NCBI GenBank assembly: GCA_002633005.1
Contig: NMRA01000007.1
Location: 304,465 to 368,464, forward strand
Length of the DNA stretch: 64,000 nt
Reading direction: 5' to 3'
Source of the DNA: Phoronis australis
Taxonomy: Eukaryota > Phoronida > Phoronidae
The notes below the pieces were generated by a model. That model searched no databases, had not been told where the DNA came from, and saw only the letters and a list, made by a program, of their open reading frames with translations. Position 1 is the first letter of the stretch. The number at the start of each line of letters is the position of its first letter. The translations under genes were made by a program, and so were the position numbers. Below, piece by piece: positions 1 to 13,202 of the stretch.

Positions 1-113
1 ATATTATGTCAGGAAAACTTTAGCGGGAATCTCGCGCGGGCAACCACCATTCAGAATCAATGATGCTGTTTCATTCAATAACAATAGGTGTCGCTGTTAT
101 CTTGAGTTGAACT

Positions 114-316
114 AACATGGCGGTGTCCACCGGGAAATAGTGCTAACTGAAATTTGACGATGAAATGTGAAGGAAATGCGGTAGGGGATCAATTCAAATA
201 TTTTTGGAAAGGTGACGGCATGAGGAATCGAACGATACCAAACTCATATGTGTAAGTTATTGTCGTCATATTGTAAACAATTACCCATAACTTTGAAGTG
301 GAATAATTCGGTGAGT
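114..316 (+). promoter_or_regulatory. Possible YY1-type promoter element and first-exon donor
   Basis: AACATGGCGG at 114-123 matches the core of the YY1 initiator-proximal motif (AAnATGGCGGC), which in animals is often just downstream of a transcription start. A consensus splice donor GTGAGT lies at 311-316. Together they could be a non-coding first exon reading to the right, perhaps for PRDX5, whose ATG sits directly after an acceptor-like AG. The ATG inside the motif opens a frame of only a few codons. This is inference from two short motifs. Confidence 0.22.
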
Positions 317-486
317 ACAACAGCAAGTCGGTTTTATGCTTAGGCGGACGACCATTGGGTTCCCGAGTATACGATTTGAAACTGAGTACAATTCACTTTT
401 TATTGCACTTGAAAGTATCTGAGATATAAATATCTCAGCTCTCACTCATTGACTCAGCCTCAGCCCTCAGCCAAGGCACAGGCATC

Positions 487-538
487 CTCAGCTTCTAATC
501 GTCCCCAATACACTACTTGGGGACGATCAGAAGCTGAG
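487..538. repeat. 22-bp inverted repeat (hairpin)
   Basis: Arms 487-508 and 517-538 pair at 21 of 22 positions around an 8-nt loop. The arms carry the palindromic core GTCCCCAA/TTGGGGAC. The surroundings (about 455-560) are rich in CTCAG/GCTGAG words, so the hairpin may be the tip of a larger degenerate element. Confidence 0.7.
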
Positions 539-2174
539 CTGTGGGCCCAGGGCAGGGCCTCGGCTCAGGACAAAGACAACTTAGTCAAGAAGAATTTAGG
601 AAGATAACCTATTGAAAGCAACCTTGGCCACATAGCCAGGAGGATGTTTATATGTGATAACATAAGTGTCACACAAAACGTAAGAATAATGCCACTTGTG
701 CATTAATTCAACTTTCAAACACCTGAAAACATACCCTCAACCTGTCCACTGTTTACTGTGATTCAGTTTGAAAATGTCCGCTTTTCATTAGCACATGCGC
801 AATGAGGCTGATGTAACACCGGCTCTCAGTTCTCAGTCCTATAAATCTTTTTTTACTATTTAGTATTAAAAATAACAGTAGACGTCAAATTTATCTGTCA
901 AAATTACAAGAAAATAAGTTTTAGTTTTTAAATGTCTTAAAAACTTATATTAAGTATTTGTTTGCCGGTGATTGCCAAGGTCAATCTCGCTGACGCGATA
1001 CTCATTCACTAGGTGGAGCTCCGGCTTATATCCGCTTGACGCTAATTTGGTTCCCAAGCAGAGCTGTAATTAGCACAGGTGAAGGTAAAGATCTAGGTGC
1101 ACTCACGAAATTTCGTTTACAGCCAAGCATCTTTTTCCAGAATGATGCTTTTTTGTAGAATTGTCGGTAAAACAATCACATTTGAGCTGAATAGTTGCTA
1201 GTTGTAGACGTCTGGTGAATCATGTGACTGAAGAGAAACTGAAAGGTGATGAACCTTCTAATCTCTTAGCTTAGTTCGACCTTAGCCAGACAACTATCTG
1301 TATGAAGACTATCGTCAAAATACAGCACTGTGTGCTCTGTTAGGCACTGAAATTTTACACAGCCCAGGTAGCTCTGCTCGTCACCTTGTGAAAGTTATAT
1401 CAACATGCAGATCTAGGACCAGCGCCAGCTGGGTTGCATGCAAAATCTGGGAGTCGACCGACAGTCACCTTGCCCGTTGCTGCTGTTTAATATATGTCAT
1501 TTTTTGCATAATTCACTCCCGTTTGTAGCAAAGAAAAGTTTGTCGTCGTTTTGAAAATAGTATGTTGTGACACACACACACGAGCCATTTCCTCAGTTAC
1601 GACGTCTCTCGGGAGATGATGACAGTATTGCCGCAGCAAGATTTGTTCTGAAATTCAGTTTGCTGGTATTGATATGCCAAAAACTTGTAACGAAATGAAA
1701 CCAATTCTGATAATTTGTTGTGACATGTACTGATGTACGCAACAGAAAAACAGTTACATGAAGAATCGGGGAGAAAAAGAAACTGGCCAATAGGTGATGC
1801 AATATATAAGTGTGCTGACCCAAAAGATGGCACCACAATTTTAGCAGCAGAATAACAGTAGAGCACCAACTTTTCCAACGTGAGTAAATAATTTAGTTTA
1901 GTCAAGGAAGAGTGTAGTTTTTAATGACACTAATTTTGTGTCATTTTTTATTTGGTCATTTTTTTAACCCACATCAGCACAAAGCTGTATATTTAGTATA
2001 CAGCTTAGCATCAAAGCCAAGACTGGGCAGAAAGAATATTTCTGAAAAAAATATCCTTCCAGAGTATTTTTCATGGAATAGGGATGAAATCATATCCCCA
2101 AAAACTTTGTGGAAAGGGGTGAAATTTTGACTCCCTTATTCAGGCATGGTAACGGAGCTTAAACTCCACATGCC

Positions 2175-2238
2175 CCTGAGGCAGTGGACATTTCCCCTTA
2201 GGAAGTGGACATTTACCCTTAGGCAGTGAAATTTACAG
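2175..2238. repeat. About 22-bp tandem repeat, three units
   Basis: Three adjacent diverged units share the core GGCAGTGGACATTT (second unit GGAAGTGGACATTT, third shortened to GGCAGTGAAATTT). No coding potential. Confidence 0.6.
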
Positions 2239-4687
2239 GTATGCAGCCGCCTTTTCGGTGACTCTGGAAAAACATGAGTGAAATGAAATGTAACAAAACT
2301 CAAGAAGTAACCTTTCTAGACAATGCCGACTCACTGTCATATAGGTGATTGTACTCCATGGTCATCTTTATATAGGTGTTCTAGAAAGCCCCATAGGATT
2401 AAGAGCTTATCACCTTGTCAGAATTACAGCATAAACTTAAAAATAACACTATAAAAACCCTTATTTAAGTTCTCTTCCTGATTCTGTGAATACATGATGT
2501 CTTCAGCGCCACAAATTTTGTATATACTTTATGCTTCTTGTGTTTAAATGTGTAATATTTAATATTGGTGTGACTTTTATCTGTGCAGACAGTCATAGTA
2601 AAGCGATATACTGTACATGCATTGATATTGGACAATATCTTGCCAGTTATTTTTGGTTTCAGCATGGCAACTCATAATGCTGAAGAAAACCTTTGCTGGC
2701 ATCAATGTTAATGATAGTTTTGACCTAAAATAGTACACACCAGGGCTGTCATGAATTTGCAACCTGACAGATATGTGGAATTGTGGGTAATTGTCATATA
2801 ATATAGAGTGGTGGCATGTTAATTCAGTATGGGTCTATTACCTATGTCTATGTTCTGTCATGCTGCACCTAAATTTGGTTTGCCATTTGTTTTGCAATCA
2901 TAAAATTCAACTTTGAATTCCACAGACTTGAGCGCCATCCACTTTTCCTTTTCTGTGAAATCTTCAGTACTTCAGCTTTCACAAGGTTATATGCAGTTCA
3001 CAACAAATCACCTCTTTCAGTTTCACTTTGCTTTAACTTTTGAGGCGTTTATGAACATTATTTCTCGTCACTTTGCTTCACTAAATTGGTCACCGAAAGT
3101 TCAAGCAATGTGCTTTTGCTTTAAATTGACATTTTTTTCTTTTTTTGTTTCAAAGTTGTGAGTGCAATGAAAGTAAGTGATTTTTACCGTATGTCCCTGC
3201 GTTTCTTTTAAATGGCGAATTGATGAATTACATATTGCATAAATATGTGAATTACTAAAATTAAAAGCCCAACTTCAGTCTTCCATAGCCTTTATCACCC
3301 CTAAATTCGAGTGCAAACTGTTTGAAAAATGTGGTAAAAAGGGCTGTGGATGGGCAGAAGCTGGGTAACTTTGATCAAGAACAGACCTTGAATGCAATTT
3401 TATCCTTGGGATTATTTCTTTGATTGTAGCAAGTGTCACCAATGTTTTATGTGGTTCCCATTAAGTTTTAGTCCATTGTGTCAAAGATCTTGCGACTGTA
3501 GTGAGAAGTATGACCCCAAGAATAGAATTCTGTTTGCTCCTTCAGCAAACTCCTTTAAACAATGTGTTTAAAAACACAAGTGGTTTAAAAGCTCTAGAGG
3601 CTCTGCTCTTTCCATCAATAGCATTGGAAATGTGCTTGTCCCTCAGTTAAAATTGAATTTCTTGTTTGCGGTCACCCACATCATCGTATGTCACATCTAG
3701 TAGTGGTGTTGCTGAATCATCAGAGTCATGTATATCCCTGGTTGATGAATTGACATTCAATGTGCTGTTGACATGTGGTCAGAAATCCATGGAAACAAAT
3801 TATGCTAAACCTAAATGCATGATTAATTGTAGATTGTATTGGTGAGGGTACTAGCAGAAATGCGAAAATAAAATTTGACTATAATTTGGTGTGGTAAGAA
3901 CTTTAAAAATCCTTGACTTGAGTGATTGTGTTAGAATTGCCATTATTTCATTGTTCTGTGTTTTGGAGTAATGGTTTGCATTCACTTTGAGTCCCATGAA
4001 ATGAAACATATGCCAACTTTTTGGTTTTGTTCCTTTGGTCACATCTTTGAAAACCAACACTTGCTCACTCACTGATATCAGATCGGTTGAGCTGTTTTGT
4101 GCATTCTTGCTTATTTGTTTGCCTTTATATTGATGCTCCGTAAAAACCACGCTCATTCAATGCAGTTCTTTGTTTTCCGTACAACAGAATACTGTGCATT
4201 ATAACATATAAGTAATTATGCAGTAATGTACAATGGGTCAAGGCCTTTCACATTGGCAACAGGACGTCATGATAGCCTGAATTGGAATTTTTGTTTATCT
4301 CTGCTGTAGCGCCCTCTGTCTTAAAATCGAACGCTGCCAAACTACAGCCTAACGGAGCTGTCCTGTATGATGCTGATTTCCGTTTTTTAGGATTTTTGGT
4401 ATTGTTCGATTTTTGGTATTTTTTCGTGATTGTGATAGGTAGCTTCATTTAATGAAGATTTAAGGGTGGTTATGTATTGTAGCATTCATTACCATTGGGG
4501 CTTTCTGGGAGTGATGACACGAACAGGTGTGGTCCTCTAAATTGACGCCATTATGTCATAATAACCTTGTAGGAGAGTAAAGTTTTGTCGGTGGGAGCCT
4601 AATTATATTTAATGATACCGTTTGTTTGGCAGGTGACGACTTCTTTGGAGGGATTGACTGTGAGCTTACCGTTGTGTTTAAAAGCAG

Positions 4688-7600
4688 ATGCTTGGTCCTT
4701 GTCGTTCAGTTGTGCAGTGTGTGATCAGCACTAGTCGTCGTACGTTCCTCACAAGCTCAGTCATGGGAGTCAAGGTATGTGACACATCCTTAGGGTTATG
4801 TTGGACCATAGAAATTTGGCTTCCTTTGGAATGTCTTATCTCAAAAGTGGCTGTTCAGTGGCTGTTCAGTTTCATGCGAAATTTCTGATACGTGCTTTAT
4901 GCACTGTTTTCCAAAACTGTTAGAAATTGTTTTTGAATGTTCCACTTTTGTATGACAGGCTATCAAAAATAGGACTTTACAGCTACCCATTGTTACCAAT
5001 GTGTTTAGGAAGTATTATGTGGAACACAAAATCCCCACCTAGTGGTATAGTGTTTGCGATGCACTGATGCAGGCTCAACTCTATGAATGTTTTGACTTGC
5101 ATTGCAGTAAATACCTTTGCTTAAACTTCCCTAATATTTAACTTATTCACCTTCAAGGCATTACTACTAGACCAGCAAAGAAAGTTCTACAATGCTGACA
5201 TTAGAGTATTTACTTAAGAGATAACAGTGTTTACCTTAGTCATTACACAAAAAAATTTCAAAGAGAGGCGCACTTTCTTTTCATGAGCTTATCAGCAGTT
5301 TTGCAAACACCAAAGTTTAAAATACGCTGTAGTACGCTAACCCTGTTTGCACAATCTGATTGTTGTAAATGTCTACACACAATGATCAACTCATATCAGG
5401 CTGATACTACTGCATTGCTGCGTGAGTGCTGTCATGATTTCCCTCAGTGCATAGTATACAGCCTTTGATCCATTCACAGCAGAACAATTAGTTATGTGTC
5501 AACAATAACAGGCAGTGTTGTCAGCAGTCTCTTGAGCTGTTCAATTTGTTGTAGGAAAATTGGATGTGTTTTGTGTTTAAACGACAAATCATATATATCG
5601 GATCATGAAAAATTGTGTCAGCGTCTGCCCACATGGTACGATTTGTGGTACATAGCAATCGGAACATGTAGACAGCTCTCGTCTAAGGTCAATGCTGTGT
5701 TGTTTGCAGTGATTTCTGAAAATCATTATTTGAAGGAACTGTCTTATATATTAATTTTGTTTCATGCAGAAAGTTGGAAGTCTTAATGAGTAATTCCTTA
5801 AAAACTTTTTCATTTTTGAAATTAATGTTGAGCAAGCCCTAAGGTTAAGCAAAGTATGGTAAAGTCCCGGCAGTTTAGGACGCAAGAAGGCAGACAAGTG
5901 GAATTTTCTTAATTTTTCCATTAAGTTCCACAAAATAAAAGCTTTATCAGTCTTGAGTTTGATAACATAGCTACCATCAGCCAGTGTTTTGAGAAAGTGT
6001 GGTCATTCGCAATGTTAAAAGTTGATTTTAGGTATTATTCCTGTTCAAAATTGGTTAGATTTTACTGTATATTTAGTAACCGTTCACGATATCCAGTTGT
6101 CTGGGTTTTATAAACTTGTTTAGCTTGTTCTCGACAGATACCACCATTCATAATTATTCGATCATTCATCCATTTTTATCCAGTATGTGCTGAGCTGTTA
6201 CCCTTGTTGCAGGTTGGCGATCGGTTGCCTGATGGTACGCTGCTTGAAGGTACGCCCAATAACACAGTGCAGGTGAAAGATCTGTGTGCAGGTAAAAAGG
6301 TGGTGCTGTTTGCTGTACCCGGTGCCTTTACCCCTGGCTGTTCCAAGGTATAGTACTTGTTCGAATAGATTTTGAAAAACTTCATGTTGCCTTTTTTTTC
6401 AATTTTTGTCAGCTAATGAAATTTGAAAACAACTGTTGTACTTCTCAATATCAGTTAGATTTTGACTTTAGGAAGATGGAAAATTGAGTTGTTAATGTGT
6501 AAAACATTAAAGTAACATTTTTGGTCAGTTGCTTGGGAGAAGTGCACTGTCTTGTAGTATAGCAGTTTACTTCATTAATTTGTTAGGTTAGCCCTATATG
6601 AACTACGGAAATCTACTCATTACTACACAGTCTGTCAAAGTTCATCTTTTAGAAGTATAAACTCTAACTTGTTATTGTCAATTTTTCGTCATCAAGACTG
6701 TTTAGTCATGTCTCAACCACAACATCTCCTGAACTTGATTGAAAATTTTAAATTGACGTACTACACATCTTCCAAGTTTCCAGTGACTAATGTCTTGTAC
6801 ATGTTATTAGGTTTCATGCATGCTATATTCTACCAGCACATGGGTGACATTTTGTGACTCTGTATTAAGTTATAGACTGTTTACAGCCAACAGTTCTCTA
6901 CTTCAGACTCATCTACCTGGTTTCGTTCAGCAAGCGGAAGCCCTGAAGTCTAAAGGCGTAGATGAAATCGTCTGTGTGTCGGTGAATGATCCATTTGTTA
7001 TGGCTGCTTGGGGTGAAAATCAGAAGGCAGAAGGGAAGGTAAGGAGTTAGGGTAGAGATTTGCTCAGTAACTGTACTTCAGTGATGGATGGTTGAGATGT
7101 CCTGGTTTTTATGTTAAATTTACATGTTTTAACATTTTTTTTTCAAATGTACCAGACAATCTTACACAAAAACTTCTAAACGTGTGTTAGAACCACACTG
7201 AATCGTACACTTGAACCTTTGAATCACACACATACAAACAACCACAACTTCGTTAATACATGTTTGTTTTCATTTTATTTTATTTCCTGGTCATATTGTT
7301 ATGGTATTCATCTGTATGCATCTTGCATGATTCACTAACCGGTACTAATCTTAATGTTATTTGATTTTGTAGTTTCCCCCCAATAATACATTATAAGTGA
7401 TTATTTGAGTGCACTGTCATTCTTGGTCCTGCTACATATGAGGAATGGGATTATTGGGGACGTAATTTTTTATTTACTGTTTACAGTTTTGTTCAGTCTT
7501 TCTACGTTAACTCTATTACTGCAAGTTGTGATGTCATCTTACTTAGCTATCATTGTCTGTGTTCACCTGAGGCTGTGATTTTGCGTCATTTGACCCAATT

Positions 7601-8858
7601 AAACCAAAGAAGACGCATGTAGAATTGATGCGTTTGTCAACTTGGATGTAATTTTGATTAAGAAATAAAGGTAAACAAACTATCATTTCTTGATAATCTT
7701 TGTTTTCTATTGATAAAGGAACCACAAGGTTTGAATCTTCCGACATTAACATTTTGCTTACTTCCAAGCGAGTGTAATTAACGATTTCAGGACTGCAAGA
7801 AATTGAAAGGGACCCCAATTATTTTGGAAGATGGGTCCATTGGACTCCAGTATTTGGAAGTGTGGGGCAATAACCAAATAGCTTATATCTGCAATGATAT
7901 AGTTCCCATAGTGGGAATACCTCCATTTGTATGATCGTTTAGGTACTACGTGTTATGATTCATTGTAAGTGGGAATCCCCGTTTGTAGGATCGTTTAGGT
8001 ACGTGTAATGATTCATTCCAGGTTCGTATGCTGGCTGATATTAGCGCAGAGTTCACCAAAGCTCTGGAGCTGGAACTGGACGCAACACCATTCTTGGGAA
8101 ATATCAGATCCAAAAGGTTTTGTTCATTTTTTTCCATAAACTTTGAATTTTGTAACTTTTGGCAAATGATCATTGAGTGTTGTTTTTCAACAAGTGTTTT
8201 TGATTTGCAAAGTGAATCTTTGCATTTTTACTGAAATTGTGTTTTCCTAAATAAATGTTCTTCTTCCACTGAGTTAGAAAATCATAAATCTGGTCAGCCC
8301 ATCCAAAATTTGACCACTTCTGTTTCATTGTGGCTCAACTCTCAATTTCAACTGAATGTTGAAACTGACGTTATCGTGTTTTGAATTCGTTTTCTGTCAC
8401 TAAAAAACCTACAGGTGATTTATACCACTTTGTGTTACAAAATTGGTATTGGCTTGTTCCCGATGGAGATTAGAGGCAATTTCTGGCTTGAGATCTGAAT
8501 GTTCATTTATATGCAGACAACCAGCCCAGTAAAGCTACCTTTCTGATCCTGGTTTGGAGCAACTATCAATTTTACTAAAGCCCAATAACCACTTCTGATC
8601 TGACATAAGTTTTTTCGTGGAAAGTGGTCAGATTCAACTGTTGATTGTTTAACACATGGCAGGTTTATTACACCAAGATAATGGGGTTAATTAGCACGTC
8701 ACACAATTAATCACTATGTGCAAAGACTTGCATCTAAGTAAAAATTATTTGTTTTCAGATACTCCATGGTGGTGGAGGATGGTATTGTCAAGTCCCTCAA
8801 CGTGGAGCCCGATGGCACTGGTCTGACTGTCAGCTTATGCGACAACATTTCAGTCTGA
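4688..8858 (+). CDS. PRDX5: Peroxiredoxin-5 (atypical 2-Cys thiol peroxidase), 5 exons
   Basis: Thioredoxin-dependent peroxidase reducing H2O2, alkyl hydroperoxides and peroxynitrite in mitochondria, cytosol and peroxisomes. Coding exons: 4688-4774, 6213-6347, 6907-7038, 8022-8116, 8759-8858; phases agree and give 182 aa. Exon 1 encodes an Arg/Ser-rich leader with no acidic residue (residues 1-25) typical of a mitochondrial targeting peptide; Met26 ([12 protein letters not shown]) aligns with the internal start giving the short human isoform. Exon 2 carries the peroxidatic motif [10 protein letters not shown], Cys72. Exon 3 has [18 protein letters not shown] and [12 protein letters not shown]; exon 5 has [10 protein letters not shown]. 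Odd points: the residue aligned with the human resolving cysteine (GLTCSL) is Val174, with a Cys three residues later (Cys177), and the protein ends NISV, not the peroxisomal SQL. The ATG follows an acceptor-like AG (4686-4687), so a 5' UTR intron is likely. Confidence 0.95.
7911..8021. repeat. Tandem duplication ending at the PRDX5 exon 4 acceptor
   Basis: Two adjacent copies of about 55 bp (7911-7967 and 7968-8021) share GATCGTTTAGGTAC and ATGATTCATT. The second copy supplies the CATTCCAG acceptor of PRDX5 exon 4. The first copy ends CATTGTAA and so lacks a usable AG, which keeps splicing unambiguous. Confidence 0.65.
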
Positions 8859-9182
8859 ATTTCGGAATACGTCGGGATTCAGTGCACGTTGTAGATCATG
8901 TAAAAGGCAAACATTCTCTCAAGTTTAGCCCTCATAAAAAACAAAATGGCGCATTAGTAAGAACAGTGAGTTGTCACTGTTGCGCTATTTAGATTCTCCG
9001 AACAAACGCACAAGCCATTCAACAGTAGAACTCGTGGGTGATTGGTAACTGTATGAATTTTCACTAGTTGTGCTTTGAGTGTATCTGTTTGCTAATAGAG
9101 TAGAATCTTTTCATCTCGAGAAAGTATTGTATTTCAATATTAGTGCATTACATGTGTTACACAGTGCTTGGATGGAATGAAA

Positions 9183-9188
9183 AATAAA
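9183..9188 (+). terminator. PRDX5 polyadenylation signal AATAAA
   Basis: Canonical AATAAA 324 nt after the PRDX5 stop codon, followed by a GTGTGTCTT stretch (9191-9199) resembling a GU-rich downstream element. It is the first such hexamer after the stop. Confidence 0.65.
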
Positions 9189-9199
9189 TCGGTGTGTCT

Positions 9200-12100
9200 T
9201 TAAGAGCAATCTAGTTTAAATTTATTTAGAGATACATTAATCACTGTAATTTAACATCTTAATTATTTACAAGTCAAAAAACCATAGAGCACTGCAGAAA
9301 AGTGTGCTGTTAAAATTATTGCTTTTCAATTCCAACCAAACAGAATCAAGTTTCCAAGTCAACTTTAAGTGTTACTTGATCACAAGATGAGCTAGCACAA
9401 CACTGGCCCTCCAAGTCCCCACGTGCTATAACAGAGAATGGATTCGTGCTCAATGAAAAATCACAGTCTGTCACAGGGGTATCTCAATTGCCACAGCTTT
9501 TTTGGTAATTTAGCATATAGAAATAACATCAGCTTTGCTTTTGTGAGTGACCTCCAGTGCTTGCCACACATTCCCACCAGGACTCATAGTTGTAGAATCA
9601 AAAATTGAATACTCATTATTATCTCCAGTTGATAAGACAAACGTAACCTACCGGTTTTGTGTCAATGCTTCCAAGCAGAGCAACTGAGACGCACAAGTAC
9701 AAACAAAATCTGCCATAAGTTACCAGAACAAAAACATGTAAACTGACCCACAACATTCCTAACTTCATTTTTTTCTCATAACTAGATACTTCTGTCAATA
9801 TGACATTAATCAACACAACATAGCATAAATCAACTTAAAATGACGAGGGGCAGGAAATTGAAAACAAAAAGGACGCAAGAGTGCAGCACGAACAATGATT
9901 ACATATTAGGCAAAAGCCCCCTTTCATTGTGACAAGTTTAATGTTGGCATCACCACGAGAGCTTTGTATCATGGACTGACTAAATGCAGAAAGCGTAAAC
10001 AGTGCCTTGTGTATTCGTTTTATCAACACTGCTCAGACAATAGGGTTTCCTCGAGGTAAAATTTCTTGATCATGAAAATTAGTATGTCAGACTCTCAACA
10101 GGTGAGGCTACTCACATATAAGCCCTCCATGCTGAGAGGTCACTCGATAAGAACAGAGCATACCGGCTGGAGTTATGGTAGATAGTTGTTAGTTGGCAGA
10201 TTCTGTGTCCTGCACTGTGATGTGAAGTGAGCAATCCAATCAGTTATGGTATCTTGTTCTATTCTGTTTGACAATTTACCCCATTATATTTGCCTAATAT
10301 CAAAACGGTCATGCGGCACTTCAGTGTCATTTTTGTTTTCAACTTCCTGCTTCTTATTTGGCCAAAACGTAATATTACTAAACATGACTAACTTGGTATG
10401 AAGACATCCCCATGACAGTATGTACAAGTCTTGTTTATGGCTGGAGTCAAGTGGCGGGGGACCAGACCCACTGCCAAAACTCTAAATAGTTTCCATTCAC
10501 ATTGCGTTGACTTCTCATTTCCCAAGAATTCCCCAGGATATAATTTTCATTTTCCATTAAGGCATTTTCCTAAAAGTATAGTACTTCGACAAAGAACTGT
10601 TACACAATTGTACACATTGCAAAATGAGGCTAACAGAATTGTTCATGAGTTACTATCTTTTCGTTTTCAATGAGTTTTTCATGGATGGATCCAAAAATAA
10701 TTTTGGGTTTCCTATGGTGGATTAGAAGTGTTTACAACAGTATGTCACACATACGTTCACGACAATGTTACAATAGCCACTTATTCCATCGTCCAACTGT
10801 AAACTAAGCTTTTACAGTCGCAACAAAACAGTCTACACAGTCACACAGTATTTTTCAGAGTCTACATCTCTTTGCATTAATGTTGCACCACTTTTCAAGA
10901 TAATTGATGTAACACCTACATTTATACACAAACTTGAACTGGTCTCACTGACAACAACGGTATTACTTGAAGAAGTCACCGAGTTTCTTCATTTTAAAAA
11001 TATGGCAAAGCATGCTTAAATTAGCAATAAACTAGTCTCCAATCAATTATGGAAAAACCTTGCCAAATTCAGACATAAAATAGTAACAATTGCTCCTTTT
11101 TATTTCCAAGGTCTCGTAACATTGCAAATGTCCACAATGTTTTAAGTGTTTTCCGAGATGATAGTGCAGAACTAAAACGAGGTGCTACAGATCTTAAACA
11201 AAATGAAATGAGAACATAAATTTCACTTGCCCACAATATTGTATCCTGAATTGGTGAGGTTTTATATTTGATTAAGACCACTTCTTGCTACAAACTGATT
11301 TCAACAGCTCCACAAAGTTTGTTACCACTGCAGACCATGCACGGCCCAAAAAATTGACGCTTCAATTTCTTGTGCCTGTCTTGTCAATTGTGCCTTTCAC
11401 GTCTTGCAATCCCAGAAATCCTTACTAGACCAAGGGCCAAGGTGAAACCAGTTTTATAACAGTTTGCCGTCTAACTCATAAATCTTGACAAAAGGCAGGT
11501 TTAAAGCAGTTTTTAACTAAATCTGCATCCATTTCTAATGGGCCCTCACATACAATCTAAACACAAGAGTTCATTCAGTGAAAATAACCCCTGAACTGAC
11601 CGTGTGATTGGTGATAACATCTGTGAAAACTACATATTGGATGTAAAACGAGGAATTATGCCTGGGCAGCGTTCCGTAGACCCAATACATTGGCTATGCA
11701 CTTATAGCCAGAAATCTGCTTATGGAATGGAAACGGCAAATTCCATCCCACAGTTTATGAATTCAATCCCATAATGCAACATTTCAACAGACAATCACTT
11801 CAGTGGAACCTATTTCATTGTGTCACGCAAGTAATGTTTTCCACTCACATGATTTTGTATTGCTTTGGGTTATCTCACTCTTCTTGCAAAAAAGTCAGTC
11901 AATCGAACGCTACTCAGACATGGATAACCACTACAAATGGAAGGTATAGTTTATTAAAAAGAGGGCTTTGAAAAGTTTTGGGAAACGAAACTGAAGAAAA
12001 CCTACAACACACAAACTTCTTATTTCTGAGGGTAACACACCATGAACTGATCTGGTAGATAAGGCTGAAGCAGTAAATAAACAAAGTTGCCAGATTCAAA

Positions 12101-13202
12101 ACCGAACAACTATTTATCACAGAAGTGAACATATTAAAGAGGCTATAATCGCACTTTCAGTCATCAAAACTAAATTTTGATTTAGATGGCTTGAAATTGG
12201 TCTTGAAACTGCTTAGTAAAGTTAGAGACGATTTCTGGCTGTGAAAATAGCTGACCTTTTGTTATTGCTCGAGACCAGACTGTACAAAATGGCTTGTGAC
12301 GTTGGGTCATTATATTCCAAGCCTGGTCTCAAATAATAAAGTTCAAGTTTTTTCCAAACCAAGAAACCACTTCTCATCCGAGGCGGAACAATTTGATATC
12401 GATAACGTAACTGTAAGCGATCTAGAAAAAAAATTAGATTCTTTAAGCAGAATGCAGTTTATAGCCACTTTGTGTTACTGTTACTTAAACAGCTAAAGAC
12501 AAAGTACCCAGTTCCAAGGTCACATAAAAAGTTATTTCTAACATAACTGTCCAGCTAAGTCAATTATGACTTAGATTTTTGGTCTTGAAACATGCAACAC
12601 ACATATTAGTTGTCTGAATAGACTTGGTACTTGCTTTGGTTTTCTGAGCAAAAATTAACCAAAACCGTAAGTCTACCAGGGATTGGAATGACCAATGACA
12701 AAAAAGAGGAAAACTTTCCAGGTGATGTATCGTACCACAAATAAATAGCTTTGTGTGAAAGAAATATTTTTTATATTGTAAAATTTAACTGAAATGAATG
12801 TAGTCAAAATAATGATAAAAGAGACAAAAAAGAGAAACTGGAAATCAAATAAGAGGAAATTGAAACAAAACCAAAAAAGAGGAAATTGAAACCAAAAAAA
12901 GGAAATTCTCTTAAAAGAGGAAAATTCCAAGCCCTGGTCTACAAACAAACTGTTTACAAACTGTCACCAGACGAAATTTTGGCAGATTAATAAATTGGAC
13001 GTGACACTGGCACTACATGTGCAACTGACTAATTTAAAACAAAATGAGCAAACATGTTCTAACCCTCTGATAAATAGTTAAACACTTTTCTAGGAATATA
13101 TTAACTGTGCGAGCGACACGGTTTGATGGCATGTCAAGGGATAATATCTGTCCAGACCACTAGCAGTAGTTCTCGTTTCACATCTAACGTTAACAACCTC
13201 CA
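9200..13202. other. Region between convergent PRDX5 and PRKAB stops
   Basis: About 4 kb without a supportable gene. Much of it is probably PRKAB 3' UTR. TTTATT, the - strand polyA hexamer, occurs at 11950-11955, 11099-11104 and 9221-9226. The last would put the two genes' 3' ends almost back to back, but I cannot choose among them. A purine-rich stretch of repeated AAAGAGGAAA words occupies about 12815-12930. No protein motif was found in any frame. Confidence 0.5.

Larger units (their letters stand above)
1..4687. other. Spacer upstream of PRDX5, no recognisable gene
   Basis: No reading frame here resembles a known protein. The longest frames are about 100 codons, without domain motifs or coherent splice partners. 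The stretch holds a short perfect-stem hairpin (487-538), a three-unit 22-bp tandem repeat (2175-2238), a short CA run near 1568 and a possible promoter/first-exon signal in the first 310 bases. The non-coding first exon of PRDX5 probably lies somewhere in it. Confidence 0.6.

Noticed and set aside
1568-1580. CA dinucleotide run
   Set aside because: Too short to count as a microsatellite.
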